Assembly (NCBI GenBank): GCA_008692225.1
Contig: VICG01000009.1
Location: 1,488,001-1,552,000 of the forward strand
Origin: Monilinia fructicola
Taxonomy: Eukaryota > Ascomycota > Leotiomycetes > Helotiales > Sclerotiniaceae
DNA length: 64,000 nucleotides
Direction: 5' to 3'
Made by a program: the position numbers and the translations under genes. The notes beneath the pieces were generated by a model. The model made no database searches and was not told where the DNA came from. It saw only the letters and a list, made by a program, of their open reading frames with translations. This document shows, piece by piece, positions 49,153 through 61,778 of this stretch; the first letter of the stretch is position 1, and every line of letters begins with the position of its first letter.

Positions 49153-52100
49153 GTATCCATACATAGCCCACTTATCAAAGCTCTACCCTCGCGAGCATCG
49201 GATATGGAGGATTTTTCTTTTCTTTTTTTGGCTTGTGTTTTTGGGATGTTTTTGGGGTGTTTTTTGGGATGTGTCTATTTCTTTTATTTTTATTTTTTTT
49301 CTTTATTTTTTTCTTTCTTTTTATAATGGAAAAAGGGAAGAAAAGGAAAAAAGGAAGAAAAGGAAAAAAAGGGGAGTGGTTTGAGGTGTTTGGGATTGGG
49401 ATTGGGATGATTCGATTAAGCTTAGAGATTGACGGTAGCACGGTATTCAGGTGGTGTGGCGCATTTTATTTTTAGTGGAGCATTTTATTTTATATTTTAT
49501 ATGTTATATTTTTTATATGTTATATTTTATATTTTATATTTATATTTTATATTTTATATTTTTATATTTTATATTTTATATTTTATATTTTATATTTTAT
49601 ATTTTATATTTTATATTTTATATTTTATATTTTATATTTTATATTTCATATTTTTATATTTCATATTTTATATTTTATATTTTATATTTCATATTTTATA
49701 TTTCATATTTTATATTTCATATTTTATATTTCATATTTTATATTTCATATTTTTATATTTCATATTTTATATATCATATTTATATTTCATTTTTATTTCA
49801 TATTTTATATTTCATATTTTATATTTCATATTTTATATTTCATATTTTATATTTTCATATTTTATATTTCATATTTTATATTTCATATTTTATATTTCAT
49901 ATTTTCATATTTTATATTTTATATTTTGGTATATAATTGTTTTTTTGCATGTATATTCTCTGGAGTCTGTATATGTGTTGCTTGATGGGATGAATGATGA
50001 GGGTGCGTGGTGTCATTTCAATTTGCTTTCTTTTCTTTTCATCTATAGTGCGTGATGTATAGAAAGTCTACGGCCAGTCATAAGTGAGAGATGAAGACCT
50101 TTTGCTGCTGCTGCTGCTGTCTCTTTTTTCACTTCGTTGATGCTGTGGGTTGGAGGAGTGTGGGTTGGGGGCATATTAACTGGTGAGGGCTTGATGTTTA
50201 CCAGCGGGAGGTGGCTGTGTTGAATTGTGCTTTACGCTTTTCGGGGGTGGAGGCAGCGAGGGTTAGCTTGTTTGTTATTTTTGGTAGATGTCAGGTAGAT
50301 TGGGCTGTTGGATGGGTGATGTAAGCATCCAGTGAGCTGTGCTGTTATGGTATACGGAGTCCTTGATGGATTTTATGATAGACTTCCGCACATTGGCAGA
50401 AGATACGTTTATCCCATGGGGAGTCATGGAACGGGGTCTTTCGAATGCTAGATAACTGTCTCAGCATGGCTCCTTCGATGGCGCCGAGCGTTTCAACGGA
50501 AGCGTGAAACGAAATCCCTCGAATGACTCACCACTAGACGATAGGTCCTAGATGTCCTTCTCTCGGCGCTCATTGGTCGATGGGTGAAAGCTGTATGTTT
50601 GTGTTTCGTTGGAAAAGTATCGTTGCAATCGTGCCTCTGCACCTCGACTCATCGACGTCTTGATTTTTATGAGGTTTGTAAACTATCGGATACGAAAATC
50701 TCCATGCAGGTGTGAGGTGGTTTGTGGAGGTGCCCTTGGAACAAATGTTTGTAATAGAGAAGCCTCGTATCTGGATGGATGGTAGATTCTAGACCATTGA
50801 GCAACAGAGCTGGCATGATTACAGAACTGGCCGGTTGATAGGTGGTTACTATATAGCCCGCCCACACTTGTCTCATTCTTTTAGGTAGAATGAATGAAGA
50901 TAGAGTCATCGCTTGATGACTGGTTTTGTCGTCGACGACCCGTTGCCCTCACTGTCTTATACACGATCGACTTTCCCGGCACCGATCCGGAAACCTCCAG
51001 GTCTGCTTACACTTGTCTCATCTCTCCCGATGACACGAAGTTGTAGTCGTCACTCGTTCAACCCTTTCCATACTGTGCCGTGACATCTTCTCCATCCTCC
51101 TCGTATACCTTGCCTCGACATCGAGTCACATTTCAGGTACTTTCCATCACCCCCAACGAAAGGAGATGGAATATTCCGTTCACCATCCCAGATTGTGAGC
51201 GAATTACTTCATCGAGCAAGTGAAACGCGTTGCTTGCCATCGCTGTGGTGACGATGCTCCTGCTACCTAGAGATACATACGTTTCGGCATCCGTACTTGG
51301 ATTGAATAGCTAGAGGTTGACAAGGCCGATGGCTACACGTGTCCATTCTCGGTGCTTGATGGGTGCAACCTAACTTGAGTTAGAACTATAGTATGGGGTG
51401 AGACAAGCGAGCTATTGAGATTCTATGAGACTATGAGACTGTGAGACGCAGTAGGAAGATGTATGATGGAGGCGAAATTGTTTCTCCTGCAGGTTGTACC
51501 TGGTGTACTAGTAAGGAAGCCGAGTTCCTCTTTTCTCCCTTTTCCTCTCGCGGCACTTCACACTACTACTGCTACTGCTACTACTCGAGAGGAAAACTTT
51601 GCCACTTTGACCCGTAGGTATCCTCAGATGTACGCTCAGCCACATTCAAGCCACACCACAAATTCAGTTGGACAAAGGCTTTCTTCCTCTCTAGAGTAAA
51701 CAAAGAGAAACATACTTCAGATATGCAACAAACAAATTGTTAATATTATGCAAGAGATCGAAATATCCAATCAATGACGCCTTGGAAAATGCCAACCAGC
51801 CAGATTCTTCAGATCTATTGCCTCGTTTTCGGATGGAACATTAACCGTAACTTACCAAAGGCTTTGATTTGATCCTTGCTTGATTGACACTGCCACGCCA
51901 CGCCGATGGTGAGTCACTCTTCTGTTTTCTTTTGGGCTCTCGGATAGAGATGGGTAGGTGGGTGAGTGATTTGGAATGATCTTACAAGTGTACATACAGT
52001 ATGTAACGACTTTCGAACAACAGATTATGGTGTGAGAGGTTCGGGCAAAAAAAAAGCACATGATATGGTGACATGGACTATAGAAATGATCATCGAGTCA

Positions 52101-52383
52101 TCGAGTGGTGACTGTTATTTATGATGGTAAGGTTATCCATTGTTGTGACTCTTGGGGTTATTGATGGAGTTAGATATAAGTTGAATATCATCTTTCTTAC
52201 TCTTTCATCCCTTCCTTTTTTGGGGTCCTTGGTTCGATCCCTTGTCCTGCTCAATCCCCCAAAAATCATTCGCTCCATTTCACAACTTTGGATAGTTCTA
52301 TCATTATCTTGGCCGCAATCTCTGTCGGGATTCTCATGAACCAAATCCCTCACACTCAAAGTGCATCATCGTTCACTTCCACA
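48502..52383. other. 3.9-kb region dominated by repeats, no supported gene
   Basis: C/T-rich DNA occupies 48840-49085, with a TA run at about 49115-49147. G/T-rich and then A/G-rich stretches follow (49210-49380), then a long TATTTTA minisatellite (49480-49930). From 50050 to 52380 the composition is ordinary but frames are short; 51463-51699 is open with no motif. Genes damaged by indels could be hidden here. Confidence 0.55.
49480..49930 (+). repeat. TATTTTA / TATTTCA minisatellite
   Basis: About 450 bp of TATTTTATATTTCA-like units with 7-bp periodicity, almost pure A/T except for a C in the CATATTT variant. Because the 7-bp period is not a multiple of three, long Ile/Phe/Tyr frames occur across it; they are artefacts. 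Confidence 0.95.
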
Positions 52384-52895
52384 ATGGTGACAGCAAATCT
52401 TTCTCCCGTGTCTCATACATCAACGTCATCTCCCCCGATTCATCATCGACAGAATCGACGTCGCGAAAGACCCGGCTCAAGGGCCCGTCGTACCATCTCT
52501 CGTAAGGCCGTTCTCGCTACCGATGTGTCAGTGAAGGGATTCTCGAGGCTCGAGACTCGAGTTTCTACATCCCCAACCATCGACCTGGCAATGGATCTTC
52601 TCCAATATTGAGACAGACTTTCGATCAAAGCTGGATCCGGTGGAAGGCTAGACAAGCTGCTGAATTGGAGATGTTGGCGATGAAGGAAAACATGAGACAG
52701 TTGGAGATGGAGAGAGAGATGATGGTAGGAGAGGCCAAGGTGAGGGAAGAAAAGGAGTTGGAGAGAATACAACGTCGACTTTTTGGTGGCGAGGAAGATG
52801 ATGAGGCTGTGAGTTGTGATATTGATCTTTGTCCTGCTATGCTGGATGTGGTGATGAGACTTTTTGATGGGGAGGTCGATTATTTGGATCCCTAG
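52384..52895 (+). CDS. Small hypothetical coiled-coil protein, frameshifted
   Basis: Not recognised. From ATG 52384 the frame reads MVTANLSPVSHTSTSSPP and then a basic segment RQNRRRERPGSRARRTISR. It ends early at 52611. In another frame the sequence continues smoothly as RQTFDQSWIRWKARQAAELE, a predicted coiled coil (MKENMRQLEMEREMM...), and an acidic end (FGGEEDDEAV ... DYLDP) with TAG ending at 52895. A one-base gain (or two-base loss) near 52590-52600 joins them into about 170 residues. The gene-like composition of both halves supports a real gene. The function is unknown. Confidence 0.5.
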
Positions 52896-55800
52896 TAAGA
52901 GTCTCATCCGATAGTCATTCACTTTTACCCTTTCTTCGGTTCGGTATTATGAAATTTCTGGGTCTCTTTTGATTCTGGAGTTTGCATAGATCAAGGAAAC
53001 ATATCTTACGGATCGATGCTCACGTATTCCTTCTCCTTCACAGGCGTTGTGTTCCATCAAAGCTGTACATCCATCCATCTTTCCACCATTGAGTCAAAAC
53101 AAATACCAAATCCTCCAAATTGAAAATTCAATCCCACACACCTTCCAACCACCGAAATTTCGTCGCACAGAATCAATGTTGGAAATATAAGTCTTCAACT
53201 GTATGTATGCTGGCCTCGCGACGAAAAGAATGCCGATCGAGCCGTATATGAGAATTGCCAGGTTGAATTTCATCAACTTTCGCGACCTGGGATCCATAGC
53301 TCAAGTCATCGCTCAATTGCTTTTTCCATGCATCTCGAATCCGATTCGAAATGTGCCACAGCGACGACCATCCTCAAATTTATAGAGGTTTTTCTTGTTG
53401 TAACTTGGCGGTCTATGTTTTTTTTATGTATTTCCCTATATCATCGCCATCGCCATCAACATCAACATCAACATCAACATCAACATCAACAGAAACCACC
53501 AAGCCCCATCCTCCCAACCTCTTCCTCGCCTAGACCAAAACTAGCTCCCCAAAAAACAACTCAAAAGATCAGATAAGATATCCGTCGAGTGAAGACTCGC
53601 AGCAGATCTCTTCAATCAACACGATAGACTTGTGTATTATCTTCATTATCTTCTTCCGACTGCATACCCACCTACTTCGTCCTCGTCACCGCATTGGAAT
53701 TGGAAGGAAGCAGAAGGGCTAAAGGGGAAGAAAAGAGATAGAATACAAGAAGATATTGAGAATACATCTCCATAGACCGCCACTTCTTCCACCAAAAGGA
53801 AAGGAGTTATGCGAGAGGAGCAATATCTTTCTCTCCGTTTTCTTTTCTTAATATCTTTCCTGGCCTAATATTTGAATTAAGTTCTGATCATTTTAAATCT
53901 TGATTCAAACACTTTTATATCAGCATTTCACTATTTTAAGATATGAGTTATATGATGAAGTATTGAAAGAAGAAGGAACAGGATACTAGAATGGAGAAAG
54001 TTCAGATACATTGTCTAAGAAAAAAATAACAGGAGAAAGAAAGATATATTACTGACAATACGTCTCCATGAACCGCCAATCTCTTCCTCAATAGAACGAG
54101 TATTGTGCGAGAGGAGCAGTGATATTTCTTCTCTCTTCTTCCTTCTCTTGATTTTGTAAAAGTACAAATAGAACTATCAGATTGAAAGATTAATCCTCAA
54201 GAGCTTAGTCGGGATTCTTATTTGTGTTATGTTTTTGGCGCTTTTTCTGGCAGTGGGAGGAAGCGGATAGAGAAGAAAGGGGAAGAAGCGAAGAAGCGAA
54301 GAAGCGATTTCATATGCACTTTAAAGCACCTGGTAGCAGCAACGCACTCATGAATGACGAGAAACCGCGAGGAGCATTTTGAGCGACGCACTCTCAAATC
54401 GCCATTAGATCTTACAATTATCAATACAAGTATCCCCACAATAAACCCAATCATCCGAATCAAAAATCCCATGCACCGTGACCAAATTTGTTAATATAAT
54501 GAATAGACCTGATGGCGCGGACAACTCTCCTCGAGTATATGAATTCGCTATTTAATAACATGCTATACTCAAGCTTAATCCACACAACCAACGTCTTCGA
54601 TTTCCTCGTATTCCTTGTATTCCTTGTTGATATCTCTGCACTATATGATATATAATTATGATCTTACATTCAACCATCCCTCCCGCAATCACAAAATATC
54701 ATACAAACCAGCACAGCACGGCACAGCACAGAACAAAACAAACAAAACTAAAACGCCTACACCACCCCATCCACAATTCCCACGATAGATAGATAGATAG
54801 ATAGCACTCTCCATCGAACCCAACACGCGCAACTTCAACATAACAACCCCCGATTCTAAGAACCCACCACGACGGCGATATCGTAGAGATCTGCCATGCC
54901 ACACCCAAGCATACATGATCTATCAATATTCATTAGGGTTGGATGATGGATGATTCGGGTATAAATGCTTGATGTTGTTTCAGGTCTACGCCGGTCTAAA
55001 AAGTAAGTGGTAAGTGAAAACGGAATGTAATTAATTACAAGTATGTTTAACGAGCTTTGAGTACGGCCGCTCGGGCCGGCCAATGATATGACTCGCCTTA
55101 AGGCTCGTCGATATCATATAGCAACGGCCCTTTATAACCTTTCTCGCAACTCGTTCTACGGAGCTTAACTAAAAGTTGAATAAACTTGAAAATTATATAT
55201 TTGGAAAGTATGTAGTCTATAGAATATAGTTATCTAGTTCAATATCATTTTATATATTATTCTAATTTATAATATTGTTATAATATAACTATACACTTTT
55301 TATATTACTTTATAAACCTTAGGTAGTTTTTTTGGGCCAACTAGCTTCCAGTTAATGAGACGTTTTAGAATATGAAAGTTGTACTCGAGTAGATTAGAAA
55401 TTATAAGGAATCAACGAATCTGTTGAACAAATTCCCAAGAATGCTTTATCGTATCATCAAATCCAAAAAAAAAATTTGAAAATTAAAAAATTAAAAATAA
55501 ATAAAACTAACGTTTGGTATATTTGAATTCTTAGAAATCAGAGTTGTATAATGTATAAAAGAGATCTTGGAAGATATACTATTTGATAAGTTTTTACCCC
55601 GGCATAGACCCAAAACAACACCGAGTACGTACCGATGGGTATTCAGATCTGCATTCTGGGGGTGTTTTTTTTATCGCGGCGCTTGTATGTCTGATGGGTT
55701 TTTAAGGCGGGACTTTTTTACTTGAGGTGTTGAGGGAGGTGTGGTTGGGTTGGTTCAGTTGTTGAATATGGTGGTAATTGTACAGGCGGGTTGATGCGAG

Positions 55801-55987
55801 GCGCAAAATGGCGGTTTTTTCATCGTTCATCTCAGAAGGGGCATGTGGTTTGAGGGACAAAAAAGTATCATCTTCATTCGGGGAGCTAAGGCTGTCATAT
55901 ACGTGTTGGAAAGAAATGAAAAGCTCGAGTGCGCACACTATTTGCGCACCCCTCAAAAGAATGCTCTCCTCCCCTCACCTGCTCTGC
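52896..55987. other. 3.1-kb intergenic region
   Basis: Contains a CATCAA repeat (about 53455-53492), an AGAAGCG repeat (about 54289-54308) and a GATA run (about 54786-54804). A 14-bp palindrome TGTAATTAATTACA lies at 55026-55039, and a GC-rich stretch (55060-55090) is directly followed by AT-rich DNA (55170-55600). No coding frame is supported. Confidence 0.55.
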
Positions 55988-58031
55988 TCATCCCCGCTCC
56001 GCAAACACCAACATCAAATCCCCCAGCTCCAGCGTAAAAAACTCTTTCGAATCCTGATGTCCTTCCCCGGCCCGCTCTTCCTTCCCAACACGCGCCCCCT
56101 CCCTCCCCAACAACTTCGTCCCCCGCTCCCCCGCCGCAAACCGAACGTCGAACCTCGTCACGACCCTCGCGACCACGGCCCGCAACTCCATCAACGCAAG
56201 CTGCTTCCCCACGCACGAATACGGGCCCCCGCTAAACGGCGCAAACACCGATCGATCCAGGAGAGATCGCGCGTTCGAAGGGTCTGGAAACCAGCGTGTG
56301 GGGAGAAATTCATGGGGGGAGGGGTAGCAGGATTCTACTGCACGAGGGGGTCTCTTGTTAGCGGGGCAAAATACGGGGGGATCACCTAGACATGTACGTA
56401 CAGCGACCAATGGACCAGGCTGGGGCCGAGATGGTGATGTTACCGGGGATATACGTTCCGTCGATTGTGAGGCCGTCGGGGGGCGTTTGTCTCAGCGGAC
56501 CGCTTGGGACGGCTGGGTGGAGGCGCAGGGTTTCGTTGATCACACCGTTCAGATATGGGGCGTCTTGGATCTCTCTGCACTCGTTTGGGGCTCCGGAGGT
56601 GAAGATGGGTTCGAGTTCTTCTCTGAGTTTTGTGGTGTGGTGAGGCTCGAGACAGAGGTGGTAGAAGAGGTATGTTAGGGTTGTGGAGGTGGTGTCGCTG
56701 CCGGCGATGATGGCGAGACGTGAGTCGCCGTATAGCCATCTTACGGATTGTTTTGTCAGTGCTTTTAGATTACTCTGTGGGAAGGGTAAGCTGGGATTTC
56801 AAACCTAGGGTCTTTGTGGATTGGGTCTGGATCATTTTCATGTGCATCTATTAGCCAACTCATTATATCAGGTACATCTGGCTCGTTCTAGATTCGTCGA
56901 TGGTTAGTCCGTATCTCGGTATGTGAGGGTAGAGTGTACACTGACTGCTCTTCGAATATCAATCTTCTCTGAACAGAATGCAATGAAATCGTTAAAACCA
57001 TCCATCACTCGTGGAATCTTGATGAGAATGGGGAAGACCCAAGGAATGGGTGTCAGAATCCCTAAGGGTGCCATTCCTTCCTGCAATAACTTGAGTGCAT
57101 GATGCTATTTCTAGTTAGGGAGAACAAATCAACGCGAACGAGGAAGACAAAACCTTTTCACCCGTTTTTAACATATCGAAAGATTTTCCAAATGCCAAAT
57201 CACCAATCACATCAAATGCATAAGCATTGAACCAATGCGTGACATTGACCGGTTTTCCCTCGAAAGCATCAAGCCGAGAAACCAGTTCATCCGCATAGCT
57301 TGTAATGCGACCCTCATAGTTGCGCAGTGCTTCCAATACGTCAGTAAGAAATCCAACCAACGATTCCCCAGGACCACACCTACCTTTGGCACTAAACGCA
57401 CGATCCCAAACTTTCCTCCTCTTACCATGCCTCACCCGATCCCGTTCCAAATGTGTAGTGGTATGCGGAAGTCCAACAACATCATACCAAGGACTCTTGG
57501 TACACTTTGAACCCTGCCCCATCAGTGCCTTCACAGCCCCGGGTTTAACAATCGAGAGCTCATTGGGCCCAACCCTAGACTTATTATCAGCGCCATCATC
57601 TACCCGAGCCATACATTCACAACACACCTCACAATATCGCCAAACGTCGCATGCAACCGATGCGCCTGCAGATAATTATCACTCGTCCCCCTCAACCTCC
57701 ACACATGCGACAACTTGGTAAGCTTCGCGGCGAACGGGCCCGGAAAGCGGCGCAGGGGATGGAAAAGGACGCGGTAGATGACGATGCTCGACACCAGAGA
57801 TGCGAAAAACGACGCCACGATAACCGTCGTAAGCTTCGCCACCTCACCATACGACGACGCCACGTCAAGCGCGAGGAGAGCGAGGGAGACGAGCAGGGGC
57901 GAGGAGAAGGCAGCCAGCAGCCATTGAAGCGACTGCATGTGATGTTCGCCATGGATGAAATATCCCAGGTGAGAGGTCAAACCCGCGAGCGAAGCCAGGA
58001 GCGCAACGAGGACATATTTGGGTTCGATCAT
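55988..58031 (-). CDS. Cytochrome P450 monooxygenase with multi-helix N-terminus
   Basis: An ER-membrane haem monooxygenase of unknown substrate. Minus-strand exons are 58031-57628, 57574-57384, 57329-57154, 57104-56946, 56887-56805, 56739-56402 and 56337-55988. They total 1701 nt, 566 residues, with all six intron phases consistent. Motifs: I-helix AGSDTT (about residue 350), ExxR in ETLRLHP, the PERF-region sequence SCYPSPHEFLPTRWF, and the haem loop FSGGPYSCVGKQ (Cys about 492). Before the proline hinge HPLRRFPGP lie about three hydrophobic segments (residues ~5-85) instead of the usual single anchor. This resembles fungal P450s annotated near tryprostatin B 6-hydroxylase; the CYP family number is not assigned. 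The C-terminal exon is notably GC-rich. No frameshift is present, and no other secondary-metabolism gene is adjacent. Confidence 0.92.
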
Positions 58032-59002
58032 GGCGCGATGTTTGGAATGCAGAGCGGCAGAACGCAAAGCAGCAGAGAAGAAAAACGACGACGTGCGAAG
58101 CGACACCTCTTCAAACCCCCACCAACAAGCAAGCACGAGGAGAAAAAGCAACAAGCGACCTTCGCCCGCGCGACAAAACTAAAGGCAAAGCGGCAGGAGC
58201 GAGGAATCCCCCCCAGCGTCTCCACATCCCCATCACCTGCATCCCCACCGCCCCAAGGCCCAACCCGCAGCTGAAATCCCGCGCACCAAGCCCAGCACCA
58301 ATGTCGTACCTCGGCCCGTGGCACACGCAACACCGCGCAACACATCGTGACGCAACCCAAGCTGTAGCGCGCTCCTCGCCCCGCCAATCCTCGCGAGTGA
58401 TTCGCTCCGTTTCAGCAGGAGCTGAGGGACGCTACCTGCACGTCGACGGGAGATCTCGATCTTGAACATATATATAACTACTTGCAGTAGCTTACTGTAT
58501 GTTGAAGAAATTTGGTCTTAGTTATGCGCATGTTATCCAACCAATCAAGGGTTCTTTTTTTTTTTTGCTTTTTCCCCCCCTTTTGGCAAACGCTGATTGA
58601 TCCTGGATATTGATTTAGCGGGCCGGATGCAGGTTCTTTGGATGCGGGGTGTGGTGAACTCGGCTTTTGTGACGCATGTGAAGATTGAAGACCGAGACAG
58701 GATATATATGTGGATCGTGTACTTGTGCAAGTGTTGCACGCATGGGAAACCGCACTCAAAAATTCTTACCCAGAGGTCCTCGGCCGATAATAGATCCCCA
58801 CCGACAAATCATAAATGGACTATTTGATCAACATATAAATTTATGACTCCCTAATGGTATCATGGTGGTATTATCTTCGTAATCTCATAGACAGCCAAAA
58901 TTGGGGGCATTCGTCCAAACGCAACCCCGACCCTTCATCCTACTTACACATGACCCCTTCAAATCCACCCCATCATCCACCACTGTCATGTAACCTCACC
59001 AT
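58032..59002. other. Intergenic between two minus-strand genes
   Basis: The left 400 bp (upstream of the P450 start) is GC-rich and open in several frames with no motif. The right part has a T-rich run at about 58551-58580. No gene is supported. It includes the likely P450 promoter and the 3' end of the next gene. Confidence 0.55.
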
Positions 59003-61778
59003 CTATCCCATGGTCCAAACGGGAGCCGAGAATAACACCTGTCTTCCTCTAACATCAATGGTCATGAACCCCGCAAATCGTACCTTGTGAGCTCCATCTT
59101 CACTCTTGGATTTCTCACTTGCTTCTTGTCCACCCTGACTACTAACACTCATTTTCTTTCCCGGTGGCCCACCACTGCTGCTGCCAGTTCCCATCATAGC
59201 CTGTAACATATTCTGACCCTTTCCACCCTTCTCCTTCGTTGGCTTTGCATGACTCTTTTGCTCCTCTTTCGAACCATCATCCTTATCATTACTCCCCACG
59301 CTACTCGAATCACAGCCATTGGTGTCCGCGCCCGGATGCTCCAATGCAGGAATGCCCGTTTCAATTTTCATGTATTGACGCTGAACCAAATCGTTTGGCA
59401 TGGGGTACATGATGACGACATCTCTGCTCTCCAGGGGAAGGTTTGCCGCAATGCTTACGGCCAATTCTACAATCGTAGTCGCCGCTTCTTCAATACCACC
59501 TGGTATTGGCTCCTGAAGGTAGTTGATCAAGTTGGCTGTCAGGTTGCTGGTGACTATTTTTGAGAATTGCTTCTTGTATTCTTCGCTTTCGGGGGAGCTC
59601 AACAGATCCTTTAACCCATCTAAAGTTGCCAGTCTCCACTGGACCACCTTGGAGGTTAGGGCGTCGGATTCTTCTTGGTTGTTGATGGCAGGAGAGAATC
59701 GACGGATATTTTGTTCGATGTTCTTCAAGTTTAAGCTCAGCTCACTCTCCAGACCCGGGTGAAATGTACGGTTGAATAACTCATCCACAAGAAATCTTGT
59801 GATGCAAGCTCGACCAACAGCCGTCATCTCTTGTTTCCCTATTGACATGGCATCGCGGTTGACAGATTGTGAAAGCCATGCTGGCACCGTCCTCCAATCC
59901 TTGCGAATGTTAAAAGCAAGATTTGTAATAGCACCATCTAACCTTTGGAAGCGTGATGTGTATTCACCGTCGTCCAGGGATGTGCGAGATTGGGATAGCC
60001 GTTGGTTTGCCAAAGTATTTTGTAACTGTTCGACTTGCCCTTGTAATTGGTCCACTGTCGCTGTCTTGTCAAAATACAGCCCCTTGACCTTTTTGTACTT
60101 CTGCACTGGAGGGGTTTTAGCAAGGGATGTCATCACGATCGAGTCAAAGAAACTTACGTAGCTCTTTATATGCTTCATTCACATCTCTATCTCCCGGCGC
60201 AGGTGGGGGTGTGCTTCGTCCTTGCTCTCCACCACCGGCAGGATTGAACTGTTCTCGCTGGGGAGGTCCTCCTCTGTAATTTGGACCTTGCCCTTGAGAG
60301 GGGACTGGGTTTGCCGCTGGTGGTTGAGTAGTGTTAGTGCTGGGAGCTTGTTGCTGTTGGCGGTATGCCGGAGGATCTCTTCCATCTGATTGAGCCATTT
60401 GCGCTTGTAGTGTTTGTTTCGAATCTGCCGATCGCCGGTTTTGTTGTGTTGCAGTGGATTGTGATGCTATGGAAAGGTGTTGCGACAAAGGGCGGGTTGT
60501 AGATAAGCCTGAGATCGGCCCTTGGATTGAAGTTGTTCGCTCTGGGTAATCTACCCTGTTGGATTGATGTGTACTTGTCGGAGATTGATTATTAGATTGT
60601 CCCGAGCCGGGCCGGTGTTCTTCCTTATATAGCAAAGAAGGTTCGTATTGTTGTGTCGAAGCACTATCTGGGGTGAGATCTTGCGGTGGGTATTGGCTAT
60701 TTGGGGAGCTTGGGAAACTACTCAATTGTTGTTGTGAATGAATTTGATCTGGTAATTCGTAACGAAATTGTTGAACACTCTGTGGTGACTCGTATTGACT
60801 TGTACTTGGAGGATTGTGATGGTAATAAACTTGATTGGGCGATTGCTGGAATTGTTGGTCAGGAGTATCGTTTTGTGAATCTGCCGAATAGAGGGGTGGA
60901 TCCGAATTACTTTGTATAGCTCGAATTGTGTTTAACGGCTGTCGTAGACTGCGCAGATTCACGGAGCTATGAGCACTCTGTGGTGTATCTTCCTCAGGAT
61001 TCTTAATGAGATATGGATCTAATCCGTCGTCTTCCGGAGTTTCACGGGGCGATGGCAGATGTGACCTCGAAACTTGGGCTGCAGGCTGCCAATCCACCCT
61101 TTGATGTTGTTGATCTACCGAGTTCCTTTGTTGGCTAGTTCGGATAACGGGAGGACCCTCGTGTCTTCTAGATAATCTACGCGCGAGCCCACTAGTGTTG
61201 TTGCTGCTATGGGCCCCTTGGGTAGTAATCGGAGGATGCTTTTGTTCAGGCGATCGATTTGAATTTGACCCTCGCATACGATCAAAGATACTTCGTTTCT
61301 TAGGCTCTACCACGGGGGATTGTGTGTGTGATGTATGTCTGCGACCCTGGTTTTGTAACCTTTGAGTATCAAGAACTAAATCATCGACGGATGAGCCGGC
61401 TGGAGATGGGGAAGCGGGGGAAGCTTCAAGCTCTTGAGAATAGGTATGCTGCTGCTGCTGCTGTTCTTGTTTTTGTTGATACTGAGTTGCGACAGACCTA
61501 GAAGGAGACCCTCCAGAGTTGTGATATGCAGATGATGTATGGGACCCAATTTCAGGGTTCCGAGGTTCGTAGGGCTGGTCAAAGGTCTGAGAGGGTGTGG
61601 TGGTAGTGCTGGTGGTAGTGGAGGATTGTTGTTGAATTGATGTGGATCTCCCCTCGCCCGAACCCGATGAAAAGGATTGTTCGGAATGCGAGGCTGAAGG
61701 ATTGACCACGGCTCTTTCTATAGCAGGTTCGTTCAGTGCCTGCTTTGAACGATTGCTATGTTTGAATGGAAAGGGCAT
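59003..61778 (-). CDS. Large conserved hypothetical protein, Gln/Ser-rich N-half and conserved C-half
   Basis: Minus-strand exons are 61778-60158 and 60105-59003 (intron of 52 nt, donor GTAAGT), 907 residues with no frameshift. Residues ~1-540 are low complexity: Ser/Thr/Gln/Pro-rich, with poly-Gln runs (QQQQQ near nt 61455 and QQQQ near 60352) and an RSIFDRMRG motif. The C-half begins with coiled coil (KTATVDQLQGQVEQLQNTLA). A compact helical domain follows (RLDGAITNLAFNIRKDWRTV; ITRFLVDELFNRTFHPGLES; IIVELAVSIAANLPLESRDV-like), ending in a basic VRFAGFMTIDVRGRQ segment. I know this domain arrangement as a conserved filamentous-fungal protein of unknown function. Start at 61778 gives MPFPFKHSNRSK; an upstream in-frame start at 61802 is less likely. 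Confidence 0.85.

Noticed and set aside
49429..50055. Long Ile/Phe/Tyr-rich open frame of about 200 codons
   Set aside because: It is a direct translation of the 7-bp A/T minisatellite, which is open in more than one frame; no protein-like composition outside the repeat.
55988..61778. Secondary-metabolite cluster around the P450
   Set aside because: The P450 is adjacent only to a conserved protein of unknown function; no polyketide synthase, peptide synthetase, terpene cyclase or transporter is visible.
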